64,000 bases of DNA from Gnetum montanum (lineage: Eukaryota > Streptophyta > Gnetopsida > Gnetales > Gnetaceae): NCBI GenBank assembly GCA_015680685.1, contig MNCI01002813.1, forward strand, positions 1,359,403 to 1,423,402, written 5' to 3'. The notes beneath the pieces are model-generated. The model saw nothing but the letters and a program-made list of their open reading frames with translations, did not search any database and had not been told where the DNA came from. Below, one piece after another: positions 11,566-24,132 of the stretch. A program made the translations under genes and the position numbers. Position 1 is the first letter of the stretch, and each line of letters opens with the position of its first letter.

Positions 11566-11999
11566 AATGATCACAGCTGAAGGTTATTACGATGAAGAGT
11601 GCATTTTTGGTGCGATCTGTTACAATGCTAGCATGCTTTCTTATTTACTTCATGCTAGTACGCTTTCTTATTCACTTCCATGTTTATTTTCTTTAGTGGC
11701 AGAATCTGGATCATGTGCAGAATCTGCCATTGGCTTTGAGATAGTGTGAGAAATAGCAATAATGGTGCCAAATTATATTCGATCATCATTATAATTATGT
11801 CAATTCTATAACTGAACTGTACTGGGCATCCAGAAAATTTTCTTATAACGGTATTTTCTTTTTCTTTTGGGGTTATCATTTTTCAAAACGTTGGGGAGAC
11901 TCTCCCTTCAGAATATCAAGAAGGAAGATTTGTTGTATCATGGCTCATGCTATAATCATAAGGTTGCTATGATCGTTAAGGTTTGCAGGAAACCATATG
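11566..11999. other. Putative 3' UTR and downstream flank of the E2 gene
   Basis: No further exon is expected after the stop at 11,563-11,565. The region is AT-rich. I could not place a convincing polyadenylation site. No other gene is seen. Confidence 0.4.
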
Positions 12000-12245
12000 C
12001 TCCTTGATAAAAATTTTCATACTATATATTTTGAGTCAAAAACATTTTATTAGGAAAAACAACCATGGTTATTGGTTTGGTTTACCATGTTGTTGAACAA
12101 GGAGCAAACCATCTTCGTAGCATGACTGATAGCTGATTAATTGCACTACTGAAAAATATTTATAAATAAAAACCCGAATTACAATTTGGGTCAACTCTGG
12201 CATTACTGTGTTTTTAGCTCTATATGCACTTAAATAATTAAGATT
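12000..12245. repeat. Spacer direct repeat, copy 1
   Basis: The sequence from tccttgataaaaattttcat to the ttaaataatt region recurs at 13,017-13,255 in the same orientation. Shared blocks include gatagct.attaat, aaaaatatttat, aaaac..gaattac and ggtcaact.tggcatta. The copies are about 1 kb apart. They could be the diverged LTRs of a small element, but no internal coding was seen. Confidence 0.55.
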
Positions 12246-13016
12246 AATTGATATTTGAAGAACTAATGTAATAAAATGAGTTTTTAAAACAAAATATAGA
12301 AACACCAAAACCTAACCAACCTACAATCATCAATCATCATACATAGCTATCAAGCTTACATATGACATTAACTAGATAGATGTTAAAAGGTATCAACAAA
12401 AGCATTTGATTGGAATACAAATTTTAATAGAAAGGAATGAATATTGAGGTCCTAATGTTCAATCTTATTAGTAATAAAACCCACTTTCATGACACAAATA
12501 ACATCACGAATTTCAAGTGACCCACAAATCCAATCATCCTTATAATCTACCTCTAAAATTAGACATAGAATCCATTCATTATTGTAATCCACCTCTAAAA
12601 TCATACATACATAGCAAGATTCTACTAAGATTGAAGCCTACCTTAGTTGGAGGAGACTACACATGCAAGGCAATTAATTCGTGGCCTTCTTCCACTACTT
12701 GGATGTTGTCAAGAGCCCATGCAAACACTTTGCTTTGTCGTATCCAATAGACAATTAAGAATTCATTAAATATAGGGTCAAACTCAAGAATACTTCATGT
12801 ATGATATGGTATCACAAGTACATATACTGCTATCCAAAGGCTTTTCTATTCATGATAGGTATGGTCTCTTCATTGTATATATGGTGTTATCATAATTCAC
12901 ATACAAGTAGGAAACTTGTACATTGGTGTTAGATGTATGCCTTGGTTGATTTTGGATCAATTTTGTGAATTTGAATGGAGGCATTAATGCCCTATATGAG
13001 AAGAAAAGCACATTAC

Positions 13017-13255
13017 CCTTGGATAAAAGTTTTCATATTATATATTTCAAGTCCAAAACAATTTTTCTAAGGCAAAGCTGGCAAACTATGTAAAGGGTTA
13101 TTATACTTTATTTGAAATTGTTAGCTTCATAGCATGATTGATAGCTAATTAATCATACTACTAAAAAATATTTATCGATAAAAACTTGAATTACGTTTCT
13201 GGTCAACTTTGGCATTATTGTGTGTTTAGACTATATGCAATTAAATTATTGATTT
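13017..13255. repeat. Spacer direct repeat, copy 2
   Basis: This is the diverged copy of 12,000-12,245. A further short echo (actatatgcaatcaaat) lies near 13,523. Confidence 0.55.
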
Positions 13256-13259
13256 TTTA

Positions 13260-16200
13260 GCAACACATGTTAGTTGAGACATGAAGAGATTTTCTTTTTG
13301 GGTTGAATACAATTAAAATTAAATTGGCCCTATCTACTTGGGGCATTACATCAATGACATTTTCAACTTTCTTCAAAAATATGTTGAGGTTTTGAAGCTA
13401 TCCAACAAATCCAATGTGATGTCTTGTGCATAATAAAAGTTTCTAGTTACTGTAAGAGTATCTCAAATGCCACTTTAGACTCTATAAAGATGGGCTTTGG
13501 ACATTACTTTATGATTAATCATACTATATGCAATCAAATCATATATTCTTTTAACATATATGCCAATGTATATTTTTCAACAACACATGCCAAATAGGAT
13601 TGGATAATTTGAGCTAATGGAGAGGTTTACTCTCCTTCAATTCTTTGCATGTTTCAAAAATTATAATAAAGTCTATTTCCACAATATTATGTGGAATGCT
13701 CAAAATACAAACATTAAATTAGTGAGAGTATGTCAAAGTGATGTAGTGTCAATGTGAGGGCTTGGGTACGTAGTGGTGGAGGCTCTAAGGCAAAAGCATG
13801 CTTGTAAATTTTGAATGGGTTTCAATGAGATCATGATTACATCATGACTTTCAATGCCTATCTTCTTTTACTCTTCTATTGGCTCCAAGGTGGCTATGAC
13901 TTGACTTAAATTGGTATTAAGTGCTTAAACTACAAAAAAGAACTATTACAAGAAAACTATAAGTTAATTGTAGGTCATAGTGGAGGTCTTTTTTGAAAAT
14001 GAATGTCATCATTGGACCACAACTAAGCATTGGTTGTGGTCTAATAAAAATGGGAAACTTGAAAGTAGCACCACCTCTATCATCAAATGGCTATAGGTTA
14101 GGTGTGCAACAACTTTAGTATAAGCTGGTTGTGACCTTTGTTTTCAACATGGCTATAGCATGAGTTGAGCACAACCTTTGTTTTGAGCATAGCTTGGGCT
14201 CAAGACAAGGTTACAACCTATTAGCATGTAGTTGAAAAACATGAAAATAATGTGAATTACAAACTTTGACATTCATAAGCCCATGCAAGGGCTAAGTGTT
14301 TGTAATTAGGGGTTTAGGACTTTTGATCTACAGTTAGGCACTCTAAAATTTGCATAAACCATCAAATACATCAAGATTTATGAGATTTGATACCTCTAAG
14401 GAATCATGCATAAGAAGTACAAAAGATGTAAGCAATTGAGACTTTTAGCTTGCAAATCTGCAACTAAAAGGTTGCATCCTTGATCCCACAACCTTCCATG
14501 GCTTGTTCTAGATTTAGTTCATCATAAGATGTGGTAAATAGTTCAAACTTCTTTAAAATATGCAAAATCCTAAAAGAGGGTCATATATTAATCAAGCTTC
14601 TTTCAAAAAATGAAACAAAAATAGAGAATTAGAGTTCCTATTATGTTGAACTTCTCAAACTTAGCAAAGGAAACATGAATCCTTGTCCAAACAACATCTA
14701 ATGATTATAGAAACATGCAACACTTAAAGAATCCTACATAAACATGTAGTTCAAACATAAATATGATGTGAAACCAAGAGAAAGGTGCGAAAACTTTAAA
14801 TGAGAGTTATCATGGAAGGAATCCTTCAATGTATAAGAGAACTTGAGAGATGCATGAAAGGATCACTTGAGAGATGTAATTAAGAGAATTTGAGTATAAG
14901 AATCCTAAGAGATGTTCAATTCATGTGAGAATGACCATTGAGAGAATGAAAGGAAGGGAAGAAGGGTAAAATCATGAAAGAACCTTTAGCACATAGATTT
15001 TAAATGTGCACATTCACCACATTTATGGCACCATATGTTCATTCCCTTAGTCAAACTAAACCTTCATAGTTACATCATACTATTAGATCATATTATTGGA
15101 TTAACCAATAAAGAACAAAACTCTAAAGTATCAAGTCTAATGTTAAGTTGACCACAAGTTGACTACCCAACAATGAAATCTTAGTTGTTATTGTAATAGA
15201 TAATAGCAAATGGCCTAGCCTACATTCAACCTACCTGCAAATGGCCTAAGTAAGAAGTTCTTAAAGCCCAAATTGAATGATAAGAACCATTAAAACTACC
15301 TATGTTGCTCCTTTTTAGCTAGGAAACCCGCTAACTATAATTTTGAGCCTAGTTTCACTTTCCTCCTAAACTAACTAGGTTTGAGTCTCATCTAGGAGTA
15401 TCCCTAGATAATTAGGTCTAAGTTTCCCTGAAGGACTGAAAGCTCCTTAGAACCCACAAGAATTGCATGTGCACGTCAGCTTTAAAGATGCCTATCTCAG
15501 CCTCATTCATGTTCCATGCCACATTTAGACTAACTGCTACTAATTTACTACTCAGCCTCATATGTATCGCATACCACCTCAAGACTATCTACCATTGTTG
15601 AGGTGACATTGTTTGCATCTTTTACAACTTATGCCATATATAAATCAACCATTATCCTTAAAAAAAAAACTACCAACTAAGGTAGTTCTAGCAACCATAG
15701 GACTCAAAAAAGGTATAAAGAAGAAACATTATCATTAGACCAAAGAAGGAATTTAAAACAAATAATAAGTCTATTGCTTTTATGAATTGACACAATATTC
15801 CCTATTGATTAACAAGCCTTTCAAGATCCCAAACACAAAGCACCAACGAGCTTGTTATTGAAAAAAACATGAATGAAAAATGATGATTGAGAAAGAAACT
15901 TATCACTTAACTTCTACAAGATTCTAACCTAAGACCTATTAACTGACCTATCTCATGTAACAAGTTCAAGATAAAGATAAAACATCATCTTTAGTAGGGG
16001 CCACATCCAATCAACTTATCCTTATCCAAAGAGAAGAAGGTTAGCATCATAAGATAATTCGTAAAATTCAAATAAATACAAAAATATAAAATCTCATATT
16101 AACCATAAATACAAGGAGGTAAGACTTATTAAATGGAAATTACTTTAGTATGATCTCAATCCAAATTAACCAATAATTAAGTCTCAGGCATGGTTCAACT

Positions 16201-16590
16201 GTTAATGAAGTTTCATGTCACTAAAGATAATAATCGATAAAAATACTTGCAAAAGTTAAAGTATAAAGTCTCATGTCAAATATCATTACAAAGGAGTTAG
16301 ATTCATTAAAAGAAAATCAAAGTACAGTTACACCAATTATTAAGCCTCATGGCAAAATGCCAAAATAATAATAAAATGATAAAATACTACATATTATAAA
16401 TAAATCACAAGTGCAAAATCCTCTATTAAGCCAAGTTCAAATTACAAAATCATCGAATCATTCTAAAATTCCTAGGGATGTTACAACAATAAACTAAGAA
16501 AAGGAAATGATAGGACCCTAGACTAGGGAGACCTCAAGGACAAGGTCTTATAGTAGACAGATAAGAGAATATCAAAAGAGTCACCAAAGA
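13260..16590. other. Gene-free spacer with degenerate repeats
   Basis: No ORF or splice-supported gene was recognised. The stretch 14,100-14,230 holds two loose copies of a 'caacctttgttttgagcatagc' type phrase. The stretch 14,820-14,960 is rich in gagagatg-type words. The stretch 16,060-16,440 contains about three diverged units of roughly 150-190 bp sharing aaagt.taaa.tctcat and aattattaagcctca. I found no 5' LTR of element A1 here, although one would be expected just upstream of its gag. Confidence 0.5.
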
Positions 16591-17885
16591 AGATCAAGTC
16601 AACATAGCTCTCCTAATTCCTCACACATAATTTTCATCCTCATCATCAAGCTTTGATGAGGGTGAACATGGCCAAGATAGGAGGTGAAATGATTTTAGGT
16701 AAGGTGAAGATGATAGATGGGACCATTATAGGGATACTAGAAGGAAAGGTAGACATGAATAAAAAGATGGACATCATCACACAAGGAGGAAAAGTAGGCA
16801 ATACTAAGGAAGACATGGTTATGATAAGGATCATGAGGATCATAACAACTATGATGAATTGTTGCTTGTCATAACAAGTATGATAAAAAAATCAAGAGGC
16901 ATTTTAGATTCCTAGCAGGAATTAGAGGGATATTAGGATTAAAATGTTGGATATGAACAACATCCCAAAGTTTAAGGGAGTCTATAATGTAGACTCTCAA
17001 CATCATCTACAAGCCTTCCATGATGCCTATACCTTGCATAATAATTAGGATAATTGAAAAAAGATAAAACTTTTCTCAATGACACTCATTAAGGAAGTTG
17101 AAAGTTTGTACCAATTCTTAAAACTGAAGTCTATCATGAGATTGAATATGGTGTTGGAATTGTTTAATAACAAATATTAAACATATTCTAGGCTATTCAA
17201 TTTAAGAAAAACAAATTCAAGGATGGAGATAAGATAACCATGACTCCCTTGATGTAGCCTTAAGCAGATACTATTCTCTCCTTCATAGATGCCCAATTCA
17301 TGAATTTTCTCAAAGGAAGTAACTACATCATATCGTAGTTAGAATTTGCAACAAAACAAGAGAGACTATTGGAATTGATACCAAAGGGAGACTATTTGAA
17401 ATGAGAGTCCATCAAATTCAAAGGCTAACTACCAAGTGGATAAGGAGGAAGATGAACTAAAGAAGAGAGAAAGTGGAGAGGATTTCAACAATAACCCCTC
17501 AAGAGGATTTCAACAATAACCCCTCAACCCAAAAAATAAGGTATCTTTATATGAACGCAATGAAGGAGCACCATTAGAGGAAGTAGTGCAAAGAAAGATC
17601 TTGCCCATTGAAAAATAAGTTACTAAAATATTGGCAAATGTTGATAAAATGTAGGACTTCATTGATGAAAAATTCCTAGAAGTACTTAAGATTATGGAGG
17701 AAAAAGTAAAATACGAAAGGACTAAGGAGAAAGATAAACCAAGAAAAGAGATATAGGAAAGGATTACTACTAGCACAAGGAAAAAGTAACTACAGTGAAA
17801 AAGATTGAAGACTTTGAATCAGATGATGATGGTTGTGATATTTGTTAATACAAACATTTGAAAGGATGGTGCCCAATAATGTCAT
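16590..17885 (+). pseudogene. Gag remnant of Athila-like element A1
   Basis: Gag forms the particle that packages retrotransposon RNA. Translation through stops gives LDMNNIPKFKGVYNV, a HHLQAFHDAY block and LTLIKEVESLYQ at about 16,945-17,115. These align with the gag of D (28,930-29,160) and of A3 (59,870-60,050). A C-terminal Cys/His patch (CDIC then KHLKGWCP) lies at 17,836-17,876 and corresponds to ICQYEHPNGCCP in D. The N-terminal part, from about 16,590, matches D's low-complexity leader. Many stops; inactive. Confidence 0.7.
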
Positions 17886-18559
17886 AGTTGCAAGAGTCTA
17901 GGGCTTATGAATTAATCCCAAAGTTCATTAAGAAGCAAGTCCCAATAAGGTTTCCCTTAAGACAAGTACAGGTAGCCCTATCACCATCAATAGTATTACC
18001 CAAAAGGGCTTCCACCTTAATCTCAAGAGCACTACTAGTAGTGGCAAAACCCATAGTCAGAGAATGCCACCACCAAGGTAGAAATATCCCTATACGTAAC
18101 TTGATCCTTATAGATATTACATCCAAAAACCTATATCATCCTATAGCTATACCACTCATGTCTTTACTCATCACTACTATCCTTTAGAGTGCAGACTTAT
18201 CACTCCATGTGCTAAATCCTTTTTCCACTTATTCTTTTCACCCTACACAACATTTTCACCTTGATGCCCTGAATACTTTACTACCTACTCTACCTATGCA
18301 AGGTAAAATTCCTCTACAACCTCAACAATGAAATGTCACTAGGAATGTAAACTTATAGGTTGATGATAACTGAAGTAAATCTAAGTGCAAACCTTGGAAA
18401 AGGTAATTCTTTAGGACAACTAGTCAACCAAAATTATCATAGGTATTCAAGACTACAAACTCCATGCACATTGCCTTTGGAACATTAACCAAGCCACCTT
18501 CAAATCAAAATGTCCCTGATGTACAAACAATCATGCTTAATCATGGAGTTATAAAGTAG

Positions 18560-18875
18560 ATCAAGGTAGGACACATTTATAAGAAGATAACTAATGCAAG
18601 AAGCCCCTTGATCTACTTACAAATTGCAAAAAATACACCATAAAAGGCTCTCTACTAGACTCAGGTTCCAAAGTTAATTAATTTCTTAAGAAATGTACAA
18701 AGCTTGAAACCTATCACTACTTAAGAAATGCAACCTTGAGTTAGATCTTACAAACTAGTCCATCACGATTCCTTTGGATTGATGGAAGATGTTGGGACCA
18801 CCATCAATGGTTGGTCATATTTTATTAATTTCCTAGTAATCCACTTGGATAATTGCAAGGAAGACTTAGAGCAAG
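18560..18875 (+). pseudogene. Protease remnant of element A1
   Basis: The sequence reads GSLLDSGSKVN around 18,645-18,680 with the catalytic Asp (gac, 18,657-18,659) retained, as in retropepsins. Downstream text up to DNCKEDL aligns with D's DNYKSDF. A1 is cut off near 18,875 where element C begins, and resumes as integrase near 22,096. Its reverse transcriptase and RNase H are therefore absent. Confidence 0.65.
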
Positions 18876-18889
18876 TCCACTCCATAATT

Positions 18890-19860
18890 AAATTACCTTC
18901 AACACACTAAATCCAGATAATTATGCAAAGATAAAATTTTTTGTTAGAAAAAAAAACTGGCTCTCTTTAATAAATTTATTAGAAGATTACAATAGGGTTC
19001 ACAAAAGCCACAAGCATATAAAATCTATCACACTCAACCAATATTACAAAGCATGAGGCTCTACAACCACATAATGGTTGTCCTTAATGAAAGACATAAC
19101 CAATAGAACTCTCTCCCACAACCTGAGACTAAGATCTCAACTCATAAGTGAACTACAAGAGAATAGAACACATAGAACAATACACCAAAAGCTGATCTTA
19201 GAGCTAAAATCACCAATTGCACTCACCTAATGTGCTTACCCACTCTTTGTTGCTTAGCTCTCTACTTTCAAGAGCATTTTCTCTCACTCATCCTCCTTCA
19301 ACAATGATGAATACATCTATATGTATGTTAAACTAGAAGATAAGAAACCTAGAAACCTTTCCTCAACTTATCCTAAGGTTTTTCAAATGTTTTCCAAATA
19401 TTCTCACCTACTTCCTCATTGTTTCCATCTTTTTGCATTGTGTTCTAGTTGTTTTCAAAAGTAAAATGAACATTTTTGGAAAATCTTTGGCTTTGCTTGG
19501 ACATCTCCTGTGAAAACCTAGCTCTTGATTGGGACGTTAGCTATTTTTCTAGAACATCCCATCTAGTCCTGGGACATCCTAAATTCTAGTGGGCCATCCT
19601 GCCCAAGATGTTATCTGCACAATTGGGACATCTCAATTGGGATGTCCCAATTTCTGGTGGAACATCCAATCTACAAGGGCCAAATATAAAAATGCTTGTT
19701 TTGATGTCTAGAACCTTTGGATGCCTCCAAATAAGTCCCCATAGAACCTAGAACCCCTTAGACTCATCAAAATGAGCCCAAAACATCCAAGAATCATCAT
19801 CAACAAAAATTCAACACAAGAAGATACACATTAGCAGGACACATTCATACACATCTTCTT
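18890..19860 (-). repeat. LTR-like block 1 of element C
   Basis: Its reverse complement matches 6540-7490. Gacatcc/gggatgtccc-type words cluster at 19,500-19,680. The part at 19,690-19,830 (caaataagtccc to attcaacacaagaaga) matches 20,895-21,030 in block 2. Confidence 0.6.
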
Positions 19861-20339
19861 TAAGCTGAAACCTACAAAAATAACTTGTAGGACAAAGCAC
19901 ATGGAAATTGGAAGAGGTGTTACTACACCAACTCTCCCATCCTTCAAAAAGTAAACTTAGGTGAATAATGGAGTATGGGTAGAACTTATTCCCCAATCAA
20001 CAAATTTGATCTCATGGTCCCATACATCACCATTGATGGATTGATTCTTCTGATGGATCAAATATTCATGCCTCTTGAGTTCCCGAGTGCAAGAAGCTTC
20101 CCTTTGCTTGAGTACGATTTCCTTCCTTTCCATTGAAGGCTTGGACTAATCAATAACCCCTTTCAACTCATTGATGCTATCTTGTATGGTCTTCTCATTA
20201 GTTGATCCATGATAGTATACAAGATCTCAAACATTAAATATAAAAGACATACCAACATCATTTGGTAAATAATATGGATCCTGCTTTATTAGACTCCAAA
20301 AAGGATCCATTCCACAAGATTTCTAATCAAAATTTAATC

Positions 20340-21065
20340 TAGAAGCAAGAATAAGACAATAAATTAGAGAAAATTCCCCTTTTTATAAGAAAACTTACAA
20401 TATGCAAAGAATTACATAAAATATGAGGAGCCAAGCTTGACTCAAACCTCTCTTAAGAATCTTAGAGGCAACACATGTCCCCTCTCAATCCTCCTTATAA
20501 GAGATTCTCTTAACCTCTCTCAAGTGCTCTCCCTTGCCTCTCACTCAAACACTTCTTGCACAAGCTCTCTTCTTACACAAGCTCTCAAGAGACTTCTTAA
20601 ATCTCTCACTCTTACTCTTTCTCTCTTACCTAAACTCAAGATTTAGACTCCTATTTATAGCTTCCTTATGTGACCTTTCATCTTCCCTCTAATCTACCAT
20701 TCAATTTGATGTTTGTTAAAATTTACATTAGACATCTCAAGGGAATAGTAAATATCTATCCTAAGTGCAGAGATGTTAGAGTAGACATCTTGGCATAGAC
20801 ATATTAAGAATGGATAGACGTCTAATACGTAGCTTAAACATCTAACTGTTAGGGCAGACATCTATCTTGCCGAGGCCAAGATTAAAGATGCTCATTTTGA
20901 GGTATGGAACCTCTAAACACCTTCAAACAAGTCCACATAGCCCTTGGAACCTCCTAAACTCATCAAAATAAGTCCAAAACACTTCCAAACATGGAAAAAT
21001 ATCTTGGAATCATCATCAAAAATTCAACAAAAGAAGACACACATATCCAAGATACATTAAGGATT
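20340..21065 (-). repeat. LTR-like block 2 of element C
   Basis: It shares its outer part (20,895-21,065) and the repeated agacatct words (20,720-20,880) with block 1. The 20,440-20,650 portion is instead a ctctctca-rich stretch not found in block 1. The two blocks are therefore related but not simple copies. The 480 bp between them (19,860-20,340) shows no coding. Confidence 0.5.
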
Positions 21066-21516
21066 ACACAAGGGTTGGGTAATGTCCTCATCATCTCTAC
21101 TGCTCTTAAAATGTCATGCTTAATGACCTTTCACAAGTTGGAAGGCATCATGCCCCCATGACTCAAGGTCATCACACTTTGCACAACCATCAAAACTCAA
21201 TGTATCAAAAACATAAGAATGAATATGAGTTGAGGTTTTGGTTTTTAGCTTCCCCTGCTCATGGAGGCTTTCCCTCTCATGTGCCACCATGCTTTCTTCA
21301 TTTGAGAATCTCCTTGGAATGCTTCCCTTGCATTCCTATGATGACTCAAACCTACAACAAATGAAGAATAAGAAAAAGCAAAAGGATTGGAATTCCTTAA
21401 CCCAACATCCTTGCCTTCTTTTTCCTCTTCTCCACCTTCTTTCTTTTGGTATTTGCAGGACTATAACTTATCTTCCTTTCACCATTAGCACCACAACAAC
21501 TTGGATTACCTTCATG

Positions 21517-22113
21517 TTACTCATCCATTTCACATCTAAGATAATCAAATTCATCACTATCAATGTTCTCACCAACATCAATAATGATCTTATTATAATG
21601 ACTATGCCAATAGCCATCATCATCAAACAAAATACCATAAATAATCTTCCTCTCACTAACAATGGCATACAAAGTTACAACATGACTCTCATTCTCATCA
21701 CAATCACCACGATGATCATGACACACATCATTACAATTGAATAAACCACTACCAAGATGAAGTGAAATAATAGCATTTATCACACTAGATTCAACATGAA
21801 AGACATTACTACCATTTGCAAGGTAAAGCTCATGCTTACTTACCTCTTCATGGCTTCTTACATTTGTATTTGGTTTAACTTGATCTTCAACATGTGGCTA
21901 TCCAAATTTATCAAAGCTTAAAGGTTCAAGATCCCAAATAGGAATTTCCAATTCCAATGGCTTTTCCTCTTTAAAGAAATCATCAACAAGCTCTTCATCA
22001 CACTTTGGAGTTACCAACTCAAAAGGTAAACTCTCCTCCATGGATTTACCATTAGTTTCATTAAAAACATCATCAAAGCAATCATACACTAGGTGGACAA
22101 AAGTTGTTATCAT
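21517..22113 (-). pseudogene. Unidentified acidic ORF of element C, one internal stop
   Basis: Two minus-strand ORFs (22,113-21,898 and 21,783-21,517) lie in one frame and can be read together as about 200 residues interrupted at a stop after FDKFG. The first part is strongly acidic (DDVFNETNGK, CDEELVDDFFKEEKPLELE). The second contains GLFNCNDVCHDHRGDCDENE, a Cys/His-rich cluster, followed by KIIYGILFDDDGYW and DEFDYLRCEMDE. I do not recognise the family. Its position upstream of an LTR-like block suggests a retroelement internal protein. Confidence 0.4.
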
Positions 22114-22640
22114 AACAAACTACATAGTAGATACTACTACTAAGTTCTCTTAGTAAAATGAGGTAAATAGGTTTGGTATGCCTAAAGCACTCATTTTAAA
22201 TAATGGTATACATTTCACAAGTGCTACCTTTAAGAAGCTAATGTAATGCCTAGGGATTAAGAACAAAATAACACCCTATCATCCTCAAGAAAATGGTCAA
22301 GTGGAAGCAACAAAACTAAATGATTCTCTATGGGCTTATTGATCCACATGGAGACTTCCTAAAGGTTAATTTGATTACGAGTTAGTATATGAAAAGTTAT
22401 CCAAGTTTCCCATTCAAGCTATATTTTTTATACCAATAAATGTGACTTAGAAATTGACCTTAATTTATAACAAAAGGAATAGGTGATGAACCAAAATATG
22501 CTAGATGAGAATAAAATGGTAGAACTTATCCATGATGAAATTCACAAGAACTATACCAAACAACAACACAACACTAGAATTAGACATAGTGATTAAACTA
22601 GGGGATAAGGTTCTTTACTATAGCCCTAATCATGTGACTT
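22096..22640 (+). pseudogene. Integrase remnant of element A1
   Basis: Translation gives VNRFGMPKALILNNG, the core IN block around the second catalytic Asp (here Asn), then TPYHPQENGQVEATK with the catalytic Glu at about 22,300, and LNDSLWAY*STWRLPKG. The end of the frame, VIKLGDKVLYY near 22,590-22,620, matches the D and A3 integrases. It is the continuation of A1 beyond C. Several stops; inactive. Confidence 0.7.
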
Positions 22641-23265
22641 GATGCATAAAATTCTAAATAATTTAAGAGAGACATTACATTATCCATACTACCTAAATAT
22701 TTGGTGACTTGCAAATTTATCATTCAAATAACTCACACAAATTAATATTTGTCAACATTTAACAAATCAAGCCTTTTAGGAAAAACATTAAACATATGAC
22801 CTCACACTACTCATCAACAATAGCCATTGTTCAATCCATTTTCCACATATTCTCCTAAAACCTCAATTCTAGGAGAGATACTTATTTTAATGAGGCTTTA
22901 TGACAATTTTTATTCTTTTCTACTCTATAATATTTTGTCATTTTTCATAGTTTTTGTCAATTTTTCATTTATTTAATATTTTCCAATTGATATTTTTTAT
23001 TCTTTGTTCTTTCTATAATTTTCCATTTTATCAAGTCATTTTCCTTATGTTTTGCAAATATTTTAATCATTTTCTATTAAGAAAGTTACCAATTATGTGA
23101 AGGAAAAAACTCCATTTAAGGAAATTTTGCTTTATGTTATCATATAGTTGAAGGAGCAATTGTGTGTAATAGTTTGATCACAACATTTGTTCCTCCATTT
23201 TTATTAATAAGAGATCCTTACAATGGAATTAATGTGGTCCTTATCACCATCACAACTAAAATTAA
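22641..23265 (+). other. Post-pol region of A1, left part
   Basis: This AT-rich stretch aligns loosely with D 34,030-34,430: the NI*QIKPF end of integrase, then the ttttcc..atttt-rich tract. It stops at the A3 target duplication and continues on the far side at 61,993. Confidence 0.55.
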
Positions 23266-23270
23266 CCCAT

Positions 23271-24124
23271 TGATAAGTGGTGAGGTACCCCTACACCCAA
23301 CCATACGAATCACTAAGGTGTTCACATGCAACTGGTCAAATTTTGTGGACCTGTAGTTTTCTAGTGCACTAGTTCCTCTAGAAAGTGAAATGGGTGTTGA
23401 GAACATTCATTGTCTTCTCAACTACACTTGTGAAGCTCAAGGATATGGTTTAAGTGTAATTGAGGCACATGGTTTTTCTCATTTTATGTTTTATAAGTTT
23501 AGTCACCTGCAACAAGAATGAAAGATAAAGTAATATAAGATCTAACTTATTCACTGCCTAGTTAGCCTAACATAAGTACCCATCCCACATTCCTAGATGC
23601 ATCTTAAACACATATAGTGATGCTAGGCTACCAAATGTTAAGCGTTGTTGGGGTACCAAGCACTATATGTATGCTTGAAGTGGGCATGCTTGTGTTCATA
23701 AACAACTAGAAATTAATTACTTAATTTAAATGCATTAAAGTAAATGCATGAAAGTAAAGTAAATTAAAGGAAACATTAATCTATTCTCAGTGATATAAGG
23801 ATTATCAAAAGGGTTCATTTTTATACCCATCACACTGCTACACTCAAGTACATTAGTGTTCAAACAAAGATTTATACACACTTAGACTCCTGTTGCGGGC
23901 ACTCAGAAAATATTCTAACTCTGGAGAAAACAAACTGCAAGAGCTTCATTACTCTAATTGAAAAACTATGAAAAACTATATGGAAATTGTAAGCCCAAAT
24001 GCTATATTTATAAGCCAACTTATATCCCGTGATATCAAATATCTAACATCATGTTTAGGCTCCAACATTAGATACCCAATGTTGAGGCTCCAATATTGGA
24101 GCTTGTGAAAAATGTGATTCATCA
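23271..24124 (-). repeat. 3' LTR of A3
   Basis: It is a direct repeat of 61,143-61,987. On the minus strand it begins tgatgaatcacattttt and ends cacttatca. A TATA-like cttataaatat occurs near 24,010. By eye the two LTRs differ at many positions, so the insertion is old. Confidence 0.85.
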
Positions 24125-24132
24125 TACCCCCA
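24125..24132 (-). promoter_or_regulatory. Polypurine tract of A3
   Basis: The minus strand reads tgggggta immediately before the 3' LTR tgatgaatc. D has the equivalent catgggtgta before its 3' LTR. This tract primes plus-strand DNA synthesis. Confidence 0.6.

Larger units (their letters stand above)
18876..22095 (-). mobile_element. Element C: LTR-type retroelement remnant inserted in A1
   Basis: It lies between A1's protease and A1's integrase and reads on the minus strand. It contains two related LTR-like blocks (about 18,890-19,860 and 20,340-21,065) and a minus-strand ORF pair at 21,517-22,113. The first block is homologous to 6540-7490. No reverse transcriptase or integrase of its own was recognised. 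The superfamily cannot be assigned. The edges are set by where A1 homology stops and starts, to within about 30 bp. Confidence 0.55.

Noticed and set aside
11567-11749. 60-codon ORF directly after the E2 stop
   Set aside because: It is in the 3' UTR with no family resemblance. The E2 C-terminus RLLL is the normal end of the protein.
21238-21744. 168-codon plus-strand ORF
   Set aside because: It is Thr/Ile-rich low complexity and antisense to the acidic ORF of element C. The minus strand has the more protein-like composition.
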